Assembly: GCA_029298735.1 (NCBI GenBank)
Contig: JANSLP010000016.1
Span: 186,001-250,000 of the forward strand
Origin: Ophiostoma sp. CBS 140.51
Taxonomy: Eukaryota > Ascomycota > Sordariomycetes > Ophiostomatales > Ophiostomataceae
DNA length: 64,000 nucleotides
Direction of reading: 5' to 3'
The notes beneath the pieces are model-generated. The model was not told the origin of the DNA, did no database searches, and worked only from the letters and a program-made list of their open reading frames with translations. Shown piece by piece: positions 1 through 11,953 of the stretch. Numbering within the stretch: the stretch's first letter is position 1; every line of letters begins with the position of its first letter. Made by a program: the position numbers and the translations under genes.

Positions 1-252
1 AGGCAAAGAAAGGGAGGAGTGAGTACCGATGAGCGTCGAGGGGAAGGCATCTTGGAAGAGAGGGAGGCGAAAGAAGGAAGTGACGAACATCGAAAGCAAA
101 AAAAACCAGTGTCCAACTACTCTGTACCAGAACATGAGTGCCTTCCGAAGATGCAAAAGAAAGAAGGCATGTGGCTTGCCCACAGACCTGGTGACAATCC
201 GTCCATCAGTGGGGTCGCTTTTGGCCATGCCAGCTGAGAATTGTGTGTGTGT

Positions 253-343
<91 letters not shown>

Positions 344-1406
344 GGTGAGTGGGGAGGTGTCGGTGTATCGGTGAGCAGTTGGGAGGCTGGTGTTGTCGTG
401 AAAAAGCAGTCGTTGTTGATAATAGGGAGGATGCCAATTGGAAGAAGCTTGGAGAAGCTCGTTACGGTCAAGGAAAGGAAGTTGTGAGGTTATGATGTAT
501 TCACATGAAGTAGGGAGTCGTCCCTTCCCGTTTTGCACTAATAATTCACCCGCCATTGTTGGCCGTTGGTGGGTGGGATAGCTCCTTCCCCCATGTGGGA
601 TGGTGGACCATTGTGTGGCCAGGCCAAGACAAGAGAGTAAATCAGCGGCAAACCGTTACCGTCTTTTCTCGATAAGATTGTGGCTTTCCTGTGCGTTCGT
701 TGACTGTGGATTTTTTCTTGCAAGCTGGACTTTAACCGTTGCCATCACCGCCTGCATGCTCGGTGCGTTGGTCCCGATTGTGCAGCCAGCTCTTGGTGTT
801 AGCTTGAGCTCTGGAGCTTCTGCCAATAGTGCCTTCCTGCCCCTCGTTTTGACGACCCTGCCCGTAATACTGGCCAATGCAGGGCCCACGTTGGCAGTCG
901 ACGGTTGACGGCAGGAACGACCTACTACATTTGCAAAGTATATAAAGTTCTTACAGTAAGCTGTGAGAGTTTGTGGCATAAGGAAAGCTTCCCTACATAT
1001 GACGAAGCTGTAGCACGGCTGACTTGTAGGTTCCCAATTGGACGGCAGCAGAGATACAGTGAGGCTGTGGTATGTTTCTATTTATGTTGTAACTATCCAT
1101 TGTGCTCATGTTTGCCATTATTGGGCATATTCTCGCCGGTCTTGAATTTAGACATGAATGGACGACGATATGAGAGAAAAGTCTCAATGAAAAGCTGATT
1201 AAAACTGCAAAACATGAAATAACGCTGCCTGCATCTTCCTTAAACATACAAGTGTACCCTGCGTGATCCCTATCAAAATAACAAAACAAAGAAGAGAGAA
1301 TATAGAAACCAAGTCTTCCAAACACCCGTGATGTTCCTCCTTGCCACATGAGTGGCTTTTCCTCCTCTTTTGTCCCTTTTTTTCCTCCAATTACACATTT
1401 CTCCCT
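1..1406. other. Intergenic, gene-free left end
   Basis: No coding region is supported here. Frames of about 100-150 codons exist on both strands, but they overlap each other, several are created by the poly-G run (poly-Gly on one strand, poly-Pro on the other), and none resembles a known family. The right part is the 3' flank of the Rae1 gene, which is transcribed leftwards. The poly-G tract is listed separately. Confidence 0.6.
253..342. repeat. 90-nt uninterrupted poly-G homopolymer
   Basis: Ninety consecutive G on the plus strand, entered from a short GT microsatellite (ttgtgtgtgtgtg) and left through gaggtgagt. It is by far the longest homopolymer in the window. It may be a real simple-repeat expansion or an assembly artefact such as no-signal G calls from two-colour sequencing; the sequence alone cannot decide. 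Confidence 0.95.
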
Positions 1407-2486
1407 CTACCGCTTCTTCACGCTGGGGCGGGGCTTGCATTCGTCTGGCAACACCGGGTGCAGCATGATCTTGGTCGGGTACTGTGCGTTATTACCCTGG
1501 TAGCCCTTGGCCCAATCGTACGACACCGCATAAACAAACACCTTGCCGTCGCGGTTGAACTTGGCCGACGTGATGCTGCCGCCGACGGACGGGTAGCCCT
1601 TGAGACGGTGCTTAGCGTCCTTGTCCCAGAAGTGGAAAGTACCGTCGGAGCCGGCGGTCGAGAAGGTGCCGTGCGCCGGGTTGAAAGAAATGTCGTTGAC
1701 GGCGTAGACCTGCGTCGTGTTGCCCTGGGCCTGGTCGCGGTGGCAGCGGAAGGAGAAGTTGGAGCTCGAGTCCTTATCCTCGACGTACTGGATGGCGCAA
1801 CGACCCTCGATGCTGCCGATAGCAAATCCGGCCGAGTCGTTGAAGCAGCTGACAACACGCGTCTGCCACTTAAGGGGGCTCTGAAGCGTCTTGTAGAGCT
1901 TGGTGGGCTCTTTGAGGTTGATGACATTTATGTAGCGGTCGGCTGTGCCCACAACCAGCAGGTTGTCCTTGACGTCCATCGTGTAGACACGCTCCTGGCA
2001 CTGCACGGCAGCCACGGGCTGCTGCTGCCGCAGGTCCCAGTACTTGACCGTCTTGTCCCACGAACCGGTCACAATCATTTGCTGGCCGCCATCAATCTCG
2101 AAAAACTTGACCGACCGGATGGGCTGGTCGTGCTGGGCGACAGTCTCGTTCTTGCCGGACTCGAGATCGCACAGCCGGGCCTGGTTGTCGGCACCGGCCG
2201 ACACGACGCGCTTGCCGTCCTTGGCAAAGTGACAGCTAAAGACGGGTGCGTTGTGCTCGTACATGAGACGGCCTTCGGACGCGCCGGTGCTAGTGTTGAC
2301 CTCGTAGATGCGGACCTTCTTGTCCCAAGACGACACGGCCATGAAGTCCTTTTGGTCGTTTGGGCTCGGGTTGAAGGACAGGTCCGAGATGCTGTCCTCG
2401 GGCGGGTTGGGGACGGCGACATCGCCCTTGAGGTCGCCAACTGTGTTGTTGGGCTGCACGGCAGCCGACGTGCCGAAGAGAGACAT
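1407..2486 (-). CDS. rae1: Rae1/Gle2-like WD40 mRNA export factor
   Basis: A 359-aa single-exon protein. In the family, Rae1/Gle2 is a beta-propeller nucleoporin-associated factor that binds the GLEBS motif of Nup98/Nup116-type nucleoporins and acts in mRNA export and mitotic spindle checkpoint functions. WD units are visible, for example around residues 33-64 (ending WDKKVRIYEV), 80-109 (GADNQARLCDLES), 120-152 (GSWDKTVKYWDLR), 160-187 and 265-295 (GSDGTFHFWDKD). The ending with Lys/Arg (PRPSVKKR) and the length fit the family. I chose the ATG giving MSLFGTSAAV because conserved sequence starts shortly after it; the frame stays open for 61 codons upstream, but that stretch is Thr/His-rich leader-like sequence. 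No intron is needed, which is less common in this window. Identification rests on remembered family sequence. Confidence 0.93.
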   Translation of the reverse strand: MSLFGTSAAVQPNNTVGDLKGDVAVPNPPEDSISDLSFNPSPNDQKDFMAVSSWDKKVRIYEVNTSTGASEGRLMYEHNAPVFSCHFAKDGKRVVSAGADNQARLCDLESGKNETVAQHDQPIRSVKFFEIDGGQQMIVTGSWDKTVKYWDLRQQQPVAAVQCQERVYTMDVKDNLLVVGTADRYINVINLKEPTKLYKTLQSPLKWQTRVVSCFNDSAGFAIGSIEGRCAIQYVEDKDSSSNFSFRCHRDQAQGNTTQVYAVNDISFNPAHGTFSTAGSDGTFHFWDKDAKHRLKGYPSVGGSITSAKFNRDGKVFVYAVSYDWAKGYQGNNAQYPTKIMLHPVLPDECKPRPSVKKR

Positions 2487-5400
2487 GGTGGGTGTGGTGG
2501 GTGTGGGATGCGTATGGGTATGGATTGAGGTGTTATCGTATGCGAAGGTATGTTCGAGGATGAATAAAAGAGGGAGCCGCCGGATCCCTCTCGTCGCCGG
2601 ATGCGAGGTTGCTGTCGTCCTGTTCCTCGAAGGCGAACCAGGGGGCAGGTGGTCGAAAACGATGCTCAATCGGTCGGGAGGAAAAGAATCAGCCGCCGAT
2701 ATGCTTCTCCGGAGATGGTTGTCGAATCGTCGAGTAATGCTCCGTGCAGATTGAGGTGGACGATGGAAGGGTCGACGTTGGTGGAAGGGGGCAAAAGAGG
2801 CAAAAGAAGAGAGAATGGCAAGAACCTTTGAGCGTGTCTTCGTGCCTTCCGTTCTGTGTCTCGCGGCTTCTGGATGGGATTCCCACCCTAAATTTTTTTA
2901 GCGCGTCAAGGCTGCGAAGGACTGGCGGTGGCTGGGCCTCAAAAAGCGTCAAGAGCTTGAGCTTGGGGCGGGTGGCACGCTCTTCAACGGTATTGGCAGC
3001 AGAGGGAAGGTACCTTTTGTACCTCACAGTATCAACAACGGAGCTTCGCAATGACACACTCGATATGCACAATGGTTTATTAGGCAAGCATGAACTTGGA
3101 AAAGAAGAAAATTGAACCAATGCAACTGTTAGAAACTGTGAAGCTATTCCTGCCTACTGCCTGGCCTTTGCTGCCTGGGTGACTTTGGCAATAGTCAGGC
3201 AAACTGGAGCTCCTAGCTGCAAATATTACATAATCTGCATAAAGTTCTGGGAAACGCAAAAAGATGATCTCACCGCCTTCTGGCAGAATCTGGCCCCACT
3301 GAAATTTTAGGTATGAAAACAAATTTTCGAGTTTCGTTTTTGGCTTCCTTCTTTCCTCTTCTCTTCTTCTTTTTTCCTCAGGTCCCCTCGTCCGACCAAA
3401 TCGCCGTCGAAGCATCAACGGAGATGGAAATGATTCTGTCCTTTTCGTCTCGACATCGAAAATTCATTTTTCAGCTTTGGGAGAAAGTCCCCGGACAGTC
3501 TGTTTTCTTTTCGAAAACAGCGCTGCAGAAATGCGCCGCCGTAACGACACCTGCGGTTGATCTCTGCCCATTATGAGGGCTCTTATTTATTCGTCTCTTT
3601 TGCTTTCCCACACCCTTTTCTTCATTGGTTTTCTTTCCAGCGATCCCTTTTCTTCCCGTTAATGCCCTTCTTTTCCTGAGTCTGTTTCGTCAGTTCTCTG
3701 GGGAGCCTTTCTCTTCCTATTCCAAACTCTTTCGTCCTCTGTTCTTTTGCTTATTGTCACCCCGTGACGGTCTTCTTTTCTACCTAGAGCTATCTTTTGC
3801 CCTCTTCTACCTGTTGTCTTGTTTAACTCGTTTTCTTTCTGTATGTTTTTCGATCTTTCCGTTTCCCGCTGAAGTCTCTTCTGGTTTCGGTTTGTGTTTG
3901 TTCCGGATTTCGTTTCGGGTCCATGAGGGAGTCTTCTTGACGAACACTGTCTTTTCTTTTCTTGTTTGCTCCCTTTTCTTCGCGGCTTCTGCCCTCTCTT
4001 TTCTTTTGCTCAGCCACATGAAGGTGGACCAGCGATGGTGCGTGATCAAAGGTGTTGCTGCGGACGTTTGGGTCTGCCGTCTCTGTCTGCTTGTTCTCAA
4101 TGCTTCTGTTGGCTCTCAGTTTCTGTTTTGCACAGTGGATGGCACCACCTATGGACGAAGATATGAGTCCGCTGTCATTTCACTGTGTTTGCAGGCTGAG
4201 GGTCGATGGGGATTGTTGAGGCAGGTAGATGGTGCGGCGGTTCTTTGTCTGTGTTTTGCAATGCTGGCGTCCGTGCCGGAGGTCTGCTGGATTGGCTTTG
4301 TTGAAAGGTGGGAGGTATCCGTTGTTCTGGAGGGAGGCAGAGTGAACAAGTAGAGGGGGTGGTTACTAAGCTTGAGGGTGTTATTATCTCGGACGATCCA
4401 GCGGGGTTTTAGGGCTTCGCAGCCTGGCTGTTGAGATGGGTCTCTGGAAGTCGATGAGCTTTAACGAAGAGAGTGGGGAGATCTCAGAAGAGGAGGACAG
4501 TGGTTCTTGGTCTAGGATGGGAGGCTGGGGAGGCGAGACGGTTGAAGATCATGGTAGGAGGGGGGTTGAGACAAGGCAATGATCCGGCGGCGTTGCAGGA
4601 GACGGACGAGTCGGGTGGGCTGAAGAGGATGAGGGAGATGGCCGCTTTTGGGGAAGAGGATGGGAGACAAAAGGGGAGATTGGGAGTTTCTCGGGCGGGG
4701 AGTGTTTCGTCCATTATCATAGGCATGCGATTGCTCGCCAGATGCAGAAATGCCTCTCAGGCGAGTTACTCGATGGGGCTTATTCTCGGAGCGGAGGGAC
4801 TTCACACCTCTTTTGTCTTTTTCATTCATTTGAAGAGACTGCCGTCAACAGCCGAGACGATCGAGGATCGAGGAAGCGAGACGTCAGACACTCTCAAGGG
4901 GTTGTCTCATTTTGTTCTTCTCGCTTTTTTGCGAATCAGCAAGAGAGGCTTCGCCGACTTGTCTTTTTCTTTCTCGTTTGTCTTTCGTCTTGGACGTCGA
5001 CGTGCGTGAAGGCACTGTCTTCTTGTTCCTTCTGAGGGCTCGGTTCCATACGGAGGGCTCTTTTTGTTTTGTTCCACCTGGGGAATGCCGTTATTGGAAG
5101 TTCTTTATGATGATTTTTACATAGAGTCAAGCCCTGATCTGGATAAAATCCAGTATGATGACTCAACGTACATGCGTTATGGTTTCTGAACGAACTTCTA
5201 GGCAAGCGCTTTAGTCAAGTGGCGGCGCTATTTCCCTTTACATTTTCACTCTGCTTTTTTGTTTTATACCCCATACACGACGCTCACGATCGTCATAAAG
5301 ATTTAAGAAACATATTTTAAGATTCAAGATATAAAAATTCATATACAAGAATAATTTAAGAAAGAAACATAAGAACATATTATCCAACATGGTCCTGGTA

Positions 5401-5566
5401 TCTGATACCTCCCTAGTAACTTTAAAGTGATATATGCCCAACTGTAGTTGTAAAGTGTGAAAAGCCGATATAAAACGCCATAGCTGTAAAGTCCACCCAA
5501 ACCAAAAATGCCGTCAAATAGCCTCCATCTAAACCAAACGTCCCGTGGTAATCTTTCTTGCCCGCG
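2487..5566. other. Intergenic, 3.1 kb, no gene supported
   Basis: This is the upstream region of the leftward Rae1 gene and the downstream region of the leftward 729-aa gene. From about 3300 to 4000 the plus strand is rich in T and C. The longest frame, near 3625-4353, opens at a TTG rather than an ATG and translates to Phe/Leu-rich sequence typical of a pyrimidine-rich strand. A short AT-rich stretch lies at about 5270-5360. Nothing else recognised. Confidence 0.5.
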
Positions 5567-7810
5567 CTACATCAAACCGCCCAGAACAACCTTGCCCACG
5601 TTAGCAACTTCCATCTTGACACCGCCTCGGCTGTGGTCTTCAAATTCCTTGACCACACCCTGCACGAGTAGTTTCCGCACGCGGGCGTCGGCCTTACCAA
5701 ACAGCTCCACGACCAGCGGTGTACACTCGCGGGGGTTCGGCATGAGACTCAGGATCCGCTGGTAGCTGTCAATCAAGACGTCACACAGCGTCGCAAAGGT
5801 CTCGAAAAAGTCGGGGTCAAACGGCAGGCTTGGTGTCAACAGAAAGGTGTACTCTTCGCCGGGAAGCAAGTCGGTGTTGTTGTCGTAGTAGGTGGCAAAC
5901 GCGGTCGAGGCGACGCTGCCGCTCATGGACGACGTGCCGAGGCCGCCACTGAGACCACCAAGAGTACTGCTACTGCTCAGACCGCCGTGATTGCTTGCGA
6001 TTCCAGCGGCACCGCTTGGTAGTGGTGGTACACCGTTGCCGAAGCTGCTGTTGCCGGCGCCACCATTCACACTGCCGGCGCTCTCGCTGTTGACGAGGGT
6101 CAAAGCACTGCCGCCCATACTGTCGGCCAGGCCACCACCACCTGAACTGCTGAGACCACCTGACGACGAGGGGGGCACCATGCTGCCGACGCTTCCTGGG
6201 GGGCCGCCCAGACTGTTCATGCCGCCATTGGCACCTCCGGACATGCCGCCGTCGAAACTGCTGCCAAAGTCGTTGGAACCGGAGGCGGCGCTGCTGCTCG
6301 TGCGGCGCACCTTGGATCCTGGTGTGGCACGGCGGAACATGTTGGGCAGTCGTGCTGCTCTCGACAGCGAACTGGCGGCACTGCTTCCTGAGCCCGTCTC
6401 GGAGTGCAGCTGCTGGAACGATTCAAACTCGGCCAACAAAGCGCCCAGGCTCCGCAGCAGCTCAGTGACGTTGGCCGAGTTGAGGTCGACGACGGCCGGT
6501 AGTGAGAGGCCCAGCAACAAATAGTTTGTGGCGCGGCGGGCAAGCCGGCGGGAGTCAAAATAGGACATGCGGTTGATATCGGGGCGGTCAAAACGCAGCG
6601 TGTTGAACCAATAAACGCGACCTTCGTGGCTGGGAGAAGTTAGTGACAATTCAAAAATAAATAAAGAGGACTAGGGAACGTACGCCTTCCGTAAATAGTC
6701 CAGGGTTGAGATGCGCTTATTGACCATCTCCTGGATGTGTATAAGGAGCGGTGCGTTCTCCGACGCTCCGCTAGTAACTGTCGAGTTCATCCCTAAGTTG
6801 GCGGGCATAGGCAGCCCAAGACCGGTAGTTGCTGGTGTTGCTAATACGGCTCCAAGCATTTTGTTATTGGAGGAGTTGGGGTGAGAGAAATTGGGCGTGA
6901 ACGAGGCTGTCACGGGCGTCGTCGGCACAATCGTCGTGGCAGTCGTTGATGACGAAGACGAGGTCGCAGCCGTTGCAGAAGTCGCGGTTGTAAATGTTGA
7001 CCAGGTCTTGACGGGCGACGCAGTTGGACTGCTTGGCGGCGGGACAACCTGGATGTTGGGCGACACAGAGATGCGCTGTGCAGCCGATGCAGTGGCCGTG
7101 GCCCAGTCAGACGGCAAGGGTGGTGGCCGGTTGTCTGCTGTATTGTTTTCGGTAGAGCCCTTCTTCGGACTTCCGGTGATGTTGCTATGGCTGCTGTTGC
7201 TGCCGCCAAAGGCGATGCTGCTGGCGCTCTTGTGCCGCTGGTGGTGGAAGAGGGAGCTGACGCCTGAGCCTGAGCCTCCGGAGCTGTTGGCGTTGTTGGA
7301 CGTAGATGTCGAGTTTGTAGATGTCGTCGTCAAGCCGCGACTGCGTGTAAAGGAGGGCTTCTTGCTCAGGGACCGCCGGCGTTCTTTGGTCAAGACGTTG
7401 GGCTTGTGGCGGTCGCCTCCAGTCGTCGGCGGTAAAGGAGGTACGGCGGGGAGTGTTGGGAGTGGCGGTGGGGGTATCGAAGGCGGGTCCCGGTGTAGTA
7501 AAAGGGAGGAGGAAGATGCCGAAGAGTAGGACGAGAAGGAGGACGCCGGTCGGGCGGTGCGAGATGCTTCGCCGGCACTGGTTGCAGGCCGTGGTCGGGA
7601 CTGTGTAGAGGTTGCTGTGTTGGACGGTCCGCTGGGCAGGTAGGGTGTGTTCAACGTGGCCGTGTTCGCGGTCGAGCCCGTGGTTGTGGTTGTGGTCGAG
7701 GTCGTGTTGAAGAGCGTTGTTGAGAAAAGGGGACCCGCACTTGCTGCACTTTGGCTGGCCCTGGCCGGGGTCGTGCCTGCCGCCCTGTTACTGGCTGCTG
7801 TGGGGCCCAT
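5567..7810 (-). CDS. Conserved-looking fungal protein of unknown function
   Basis: A two-exon gene: exon 1 is 6684-7810 and exon 2 is 5567-6629, with a 54-nt intron (GTACGT donor, CCCAG acceptor). Splicing joins the frame as YLRKA-HEGRVYW and gives 729 aa. Residues 1 to about 345 are Ser/Thr/Ala/Pro-rich low complexity, with a basic patch (KERRRSLSKK). A dense, likely folded block follows at about residues 350-450, containing LIHIQEMVNKRISTL, HEGRVYWFNTLRFDR and ARRATNYLLLGLSLPAVVDL. A second Gly/Ser/Asn-rich linker leads to a C-terminal block of about 110 residues containing EYTFLLTPSLPFDP. I do not recognise the family and assign no function. The junction across a motif-like segment makes the gene model strong. 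No signal peptide or clear membrane span is seen. Confidence 0.82.
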
Positions 7811-9996
7811 CTTGAAGTGTGTTGGGCCCCTTTTTTTTTCCTTTCTTGTGGTGAGCAGGCACTGTTTTAGCTCCTTCCCTTCTTAGCGATCCCTCTGACC
7901 CCTGGCCTAGAAGCTCTTTCTTTCCCTCTTCGTGTTGCTGATTTCTTTGTGCCCTTTTTCTCCAGGGTGTTCGTTGTCGGTTTGGTTTCCGTGGATTTTT
8001 GTTGAAATTTTGTGCAATTTCTCGGTACGGCCGGAATCTGTTTTGCGCTGATTTTTTGTGTGTTGTTGCGCGTCGTGAGGTCACCCAGAGCTGTATGGGC
8101 GCCGGCGTACCCAGCGCATCTTGTTTTGGCAGGCGCGACCGTAGTGACCACGATGCTCGCGATGTGCAAAAAAGAGACGTCTGGCGAGCTGCTATGGTCA
8201 GAGGCGGCACGCAGCGGTCGTCCAATGGCTAAAGGGCAATGGCTTGGGAGTCGTCTGGTCTGAAAGGGGCGTGTCGTCTAAGTCGTCGTTCGGGTCGTTA
8301 ATGTGCGTCTATACAGTCGTCGATCGTGATTGAAACAGGTCGATAGCTGAAGGCAGCTTGAGAAAATGAAAGAAAAAGAGACAATATGAAATCAATGATA
8401 GGGAAGAAGAAGGAAGGAAGAAGAGATTCGCGACAGCGGCTCAAAGATGATGAATGGCTAAAAAGAAAAGAGAGCAACGGGAAGTGGCAGGCAAAACACA
8501 GGAGGCAGATCAGAGCAAGATGGAAGGAAAATCCTAGCCAGAAAGAAAGAGTGAGAGAGAAATAGCGAGAAAGAGAGCCCCCAAACGGCTATATAAGCCG
8601 GGCTTGTCGTGTTTGCTCACCCCGAAGCGAGGAAGCAAAAGGTCTCTTTGGCGTATAAAAGGAAGAGAGAGAAAATCAGAAACGAGAGAGAAAACACAGT
8701 CAGAAAGCACAGCCGGATACGGAAGACATATAACGAGGCTTGTAATAAGAGTTTCTTTACGACGTTGTTTGTTTGTGCACAACTCCGGATTGATAGTCCA
8801 AGCTGGACGTAACCAAAGGACCAAACAGTTGGACCAAGGAGCTGGACCACAGAGTTGTATTCAGTGTATTCTGGTACTGTACCCTTTTGGTATTCAACCG
8901 GGCGTTGGGATCGTCAACAAGAAGGTGGTAAATGTTGAAAGGATCAAGATGGAGTTGGAAGGTGACGGTGTGCGCTCGTTGAGAACCTATTGAAATCAAA
9001 ACGAAAATGGCCATGATCAGAATGAGATTGCCGTGAGGGGGATAAACTACAAAGTACACAATCTTGAGTTGACAATGTTGATACGTGAAGAAACTCAAAT
9101 ACTGCAAACACTCAACACGGTCAACAGTCTACGACTAGGAACAAGGACTCCTGAGTATTGCACAGCAGCGCACACGCACCGTTGCAATAGAGGCTGGACG
9201 GGGGTTGACAGACAGACGGGGGGCGTCACACTTGCCATCGATCATTCTCGCGAAAGCTTTGACAAAGTTGCAACGGCAGCCGACAGGAGAGAAGGATTTG
9301 ACGACACAAGGACCAAAACCAAAAGCAATGCCAAAAGACAACCAAAACGGACCGCACTCCTCAGTGTGTGCAATTGTGCTTCGTGCTTCAGCCACTTCAC
9401 GCTAGAGTGGTCGTTGCAACCCTGCCTTGCATACTTGAGCACACCCCTTGCCCTCCTTTTTGCTATGTCTCTTTTTGTCGTTCTCGTCGCTATGACCTAA
9501 GGACAATAGGAAACTGACGAAAGTTGACCAGAGCAGAGCGGGGTGAGGGGGGAAAGGGAGTCTCGAGTCTGCGAGATAAGGCGTACGGCGTCTCATCATG
9601 TCTCAATCGCAGCAACCACTCGTTTCTATGTAGAAAGGGGAACAAGTCACTTTCGAAAATGCAAAGGAAAATAGGTTGATAAGAAACCCCAAAATATGTG
9701 ACAGCGTCACATTTCATCGTTCAAAATTGAATTACAACTGTTGTAAGATACACTGGCGGTAGTAGGGAAGGACAAAAATAGACTGTGCCATAATGTGTGT
9801 GTCCTTTCTTTTTCACCCTGCTCCGGCATTTTGGAAACTGTTCCGAAACGAAACAAATAAAATCAGGTCATAAGAGGATGGGTAGAAGGAAGAAATAAGT
9901 GTCGGCTCGCTCGCCGAGTATGAGAAAATGAGAGCCCAAAAAAATCAAGAGAAACAAAACGTAAACGCAGTCATTATCATGCAAGAGTCGACTTGT
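7811..9996. other. Intergenic, 2.2 kb
   Basis: The leader and promoter of the leftward 729-aa gene occupy the left part. A TATATAAG element sits on the plus strand at 8590-8597, but no rightward gene follows; the 129-codon frame after it opens with TTG and matches nothing. No other feature seen. Confidence 0.45.
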
Positions 9997-10835
9997 TCAA
10001 GCCGTCTTGGGAACAGCAGACGAACCAGACAGGTCGTCCAACAGACCCTTCCACAGATCCCGTATCATGCCGGGCTCCGACGCCTCTTTGCTGGAACTGC
10101 TGCTGCTGCCACTGCTGGACTCCTCACCCAGATGTGCAAACTTGAGTTCGACACCGTCGATGCCCATGCCCTCAATCTCTGTCAGCGCCGAAGCAGCTAC
10201 AATGTTCTCGGGGTGGGCAGCCACGACGACAATCTGCGGGCCGGCCAGGGGGCCGTCGGCCACCTCAGGGGCATGGCCATCGAGGTTCTGGCGGTCGGGC
10301 GAGAAGTTGTCGGGCAAAAGGGGCACACGCAGAGCCATGCGGCTGGCAGCCGAGCCAGCCGCGCGGTCGGCCTCGCCCGCAAACGAGGGCATGACAGCGT
10401 AGTCAATCGTGCTCACATCGCGGCGAGCGTCACGTGGGGTGGTCGTGCGGAAGTTGAAGGTCTGCATGAGAGGAACAATGCGGTTGCGCGAAGGGACCGG
10501 CTGGGGCGTCGGACGGTGGGTCATGGTGAAGCGACGGCTGTTCTGTTGTGGATACCATCGTGTTAGTCAAGGCCCAAAAACGCAGCACATGCACGAAAGT
10601 AGCCGAAAGTCGGGTTGGAGGAGAACTTCCCTTCAACCCCAGTCTCGACTCAAAATAAAAACAAAATAAGGAATTAACGTACATCGTCTCGATCACCGAG
10701 CTCAGTCCGACCAGCACCGGAGCTGGCATTGGTCTGGTGGCTGGCGCTGCCGGCAATGTAGGCAGGTCTGGCCACGGACGGGTGGGAGCCCAGAGAGCGG
10801 GTGAGCTTGCTCATTGGTGCCGTAACACGAGTCAT
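9997..10835 (-). CDS. Hypothetical protein, 232 aa, two exons
   Basis: Exon 1 is 10683-10835 and exon 2 is 9997-10542; the 140-nt intron has a GTACGT donor and a CAACAG acceptor, and the join reads GDRDD-NSRRFTMTHRP. The N-terminal 85 residues are Arg/Ser/Thr/Pro-rich with few acidic residues before about residue 45. The most protein-like segment is the C-terminal half, with AGPQIVVVAAHPENIV and ALTEIEGMGIDGVELKFAHL, followed by a Gly/Ser-rich spacer (SSSGSSSSSSKEA) and a short end containing MIRDLWKGLLDDL. I do not recognise the family. The frame of exon 2 also has an internal ATG at 10524, so a shorter 175-aa product is possible if the intron is not used. No enzyme motif is visible. Confidence 0.72.
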
Positions 10836-11917
10836 CTTGATGTGTGTTGGTTGTGTTGTGAAAGAGAAATAGGTCGAAAGAAAAGAACCGATCGTCAGGA
10901 ACGAGTTTGGAGGCAAAAAAGAGCTCGAAGCTTGAAAGCTGGAGGATCGAGAATTAAAAGGTGTCGAGGTGACGGATGCTGGATGCTGGCGGGAAATAAA
11001 GAAGCGAAGCGTGGCACGAAAGCCCGGAAGTCCGTAGGAGAGAGGCGAGAGGGAAAGGGTGAGCTGATATAGGAGATCGTAAAAACGACAAGAGTCGTGC
11101 AAACGAAAAGGTCGAGAAATGGCAGAATGTCGGAAAATAAGACCACGAGGACGACTCAAGGAAAGAGGGGGAGGACGAACAGCACACTTTATGGGTGTGC
11201 CGGGACAGCTACTGTAAGACGACCGAAGAAGGCGCAGGGAGGAATGGGGGGAAACAACGAACAACAGCACACTTTGGTGGTGATATGTTTAGCTCGGATC
11301 TGGCTGGGAAAGAGCTATGGGATTACTTTTGCGGAGTAGACCTCCCTACCCCTTCCCGACAAGTGTACTCATCAGCAGGACAGGTCCCCATTTCCCAACC
11401 AATAGCCGGCCCCACTGGCCGGTCTTTCAACATCGCAGGGGTTGGGAATTGGGAAGCCACGAACGAGTCCTACGAAGTGAAGAGAAGGAAGTCACTGTCT
11501 TGCCTTCATTCTTTGTGTGTGACTTTGATGGCCCTTTGGCGACTCCCTTTTGAGTCTTTTGAGTCTTTTTTCGATTGCTCACTGAGAATCCTGTGGACGA
11601 CGAGTAAGACCATTGTAGCTTCCCTTTTATTCTTTATCTCACACACCACCTTCTCTTTCACCACTGTGCTCACTACAACCACACCGTCCAGAGAAGCTGC
11701 ATGCTAGCTCAGATAGTCCAGATATGTGTCCGTGTCGTACGTGTCGCTCTTTCCCTCCTGCAGCTTGCCCCTCCTTCTTTCATGTTCGTGACTTGTTGTG
11801 GTTTTTATTGTAGTAATTTTTGCGATCGTTTGTTTCGTCTTTCTTTCAATCTCGAAAATAGCGGTGTAACAACTGTCAGCCCAATTGCAGATAGAAAGAC
11901 GATGCGCGAGACGCGTT

Positions 11918-11953
11918 CCTGTACCTGTACTTGTACCTGTACTTGTACCTGTA
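11918..11953. repeat. Hexamer tandem repeat, alternating tgtacc/tgtact
   Basis: About six units of 6 bp with a strict alternation of tgtacc and tgtact, so the true period is 12 bp (nearly three copies). Non-coding context. Confidence 0.9.

Noticed and set aside
29..556. Frames coding poly-Gly or poly-Pro proteins at the left end
   Set aside because: They exist only because of the poly-G run; flanking sequence is not protein-like on either strand.
1341..2528. 395-codon plus-strand frame over Rae1
   Set aside because: It is the antisense shadow of the Rae1 gene; high GC at third positions keeps the opposite strand open.
3625..4353. 242-codon frame on the plus strand
   Set aside because: It opens with TTG, is Phe/Leu/Ser-rich because the strand is T- and C-rich, and has no family motif or splice partner.
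8590..8993. TATATAAG followed by a 129-codon frame
   Set aside because: The frame opens with TTG, resembles nothing, and lies in the upstream region of a leftward gene.
11700..11760. A tRNA-like A-box (tagctcagatag)
   Set aside because: No matching B-box, acceptor stem or cloverleaf could be drawn.
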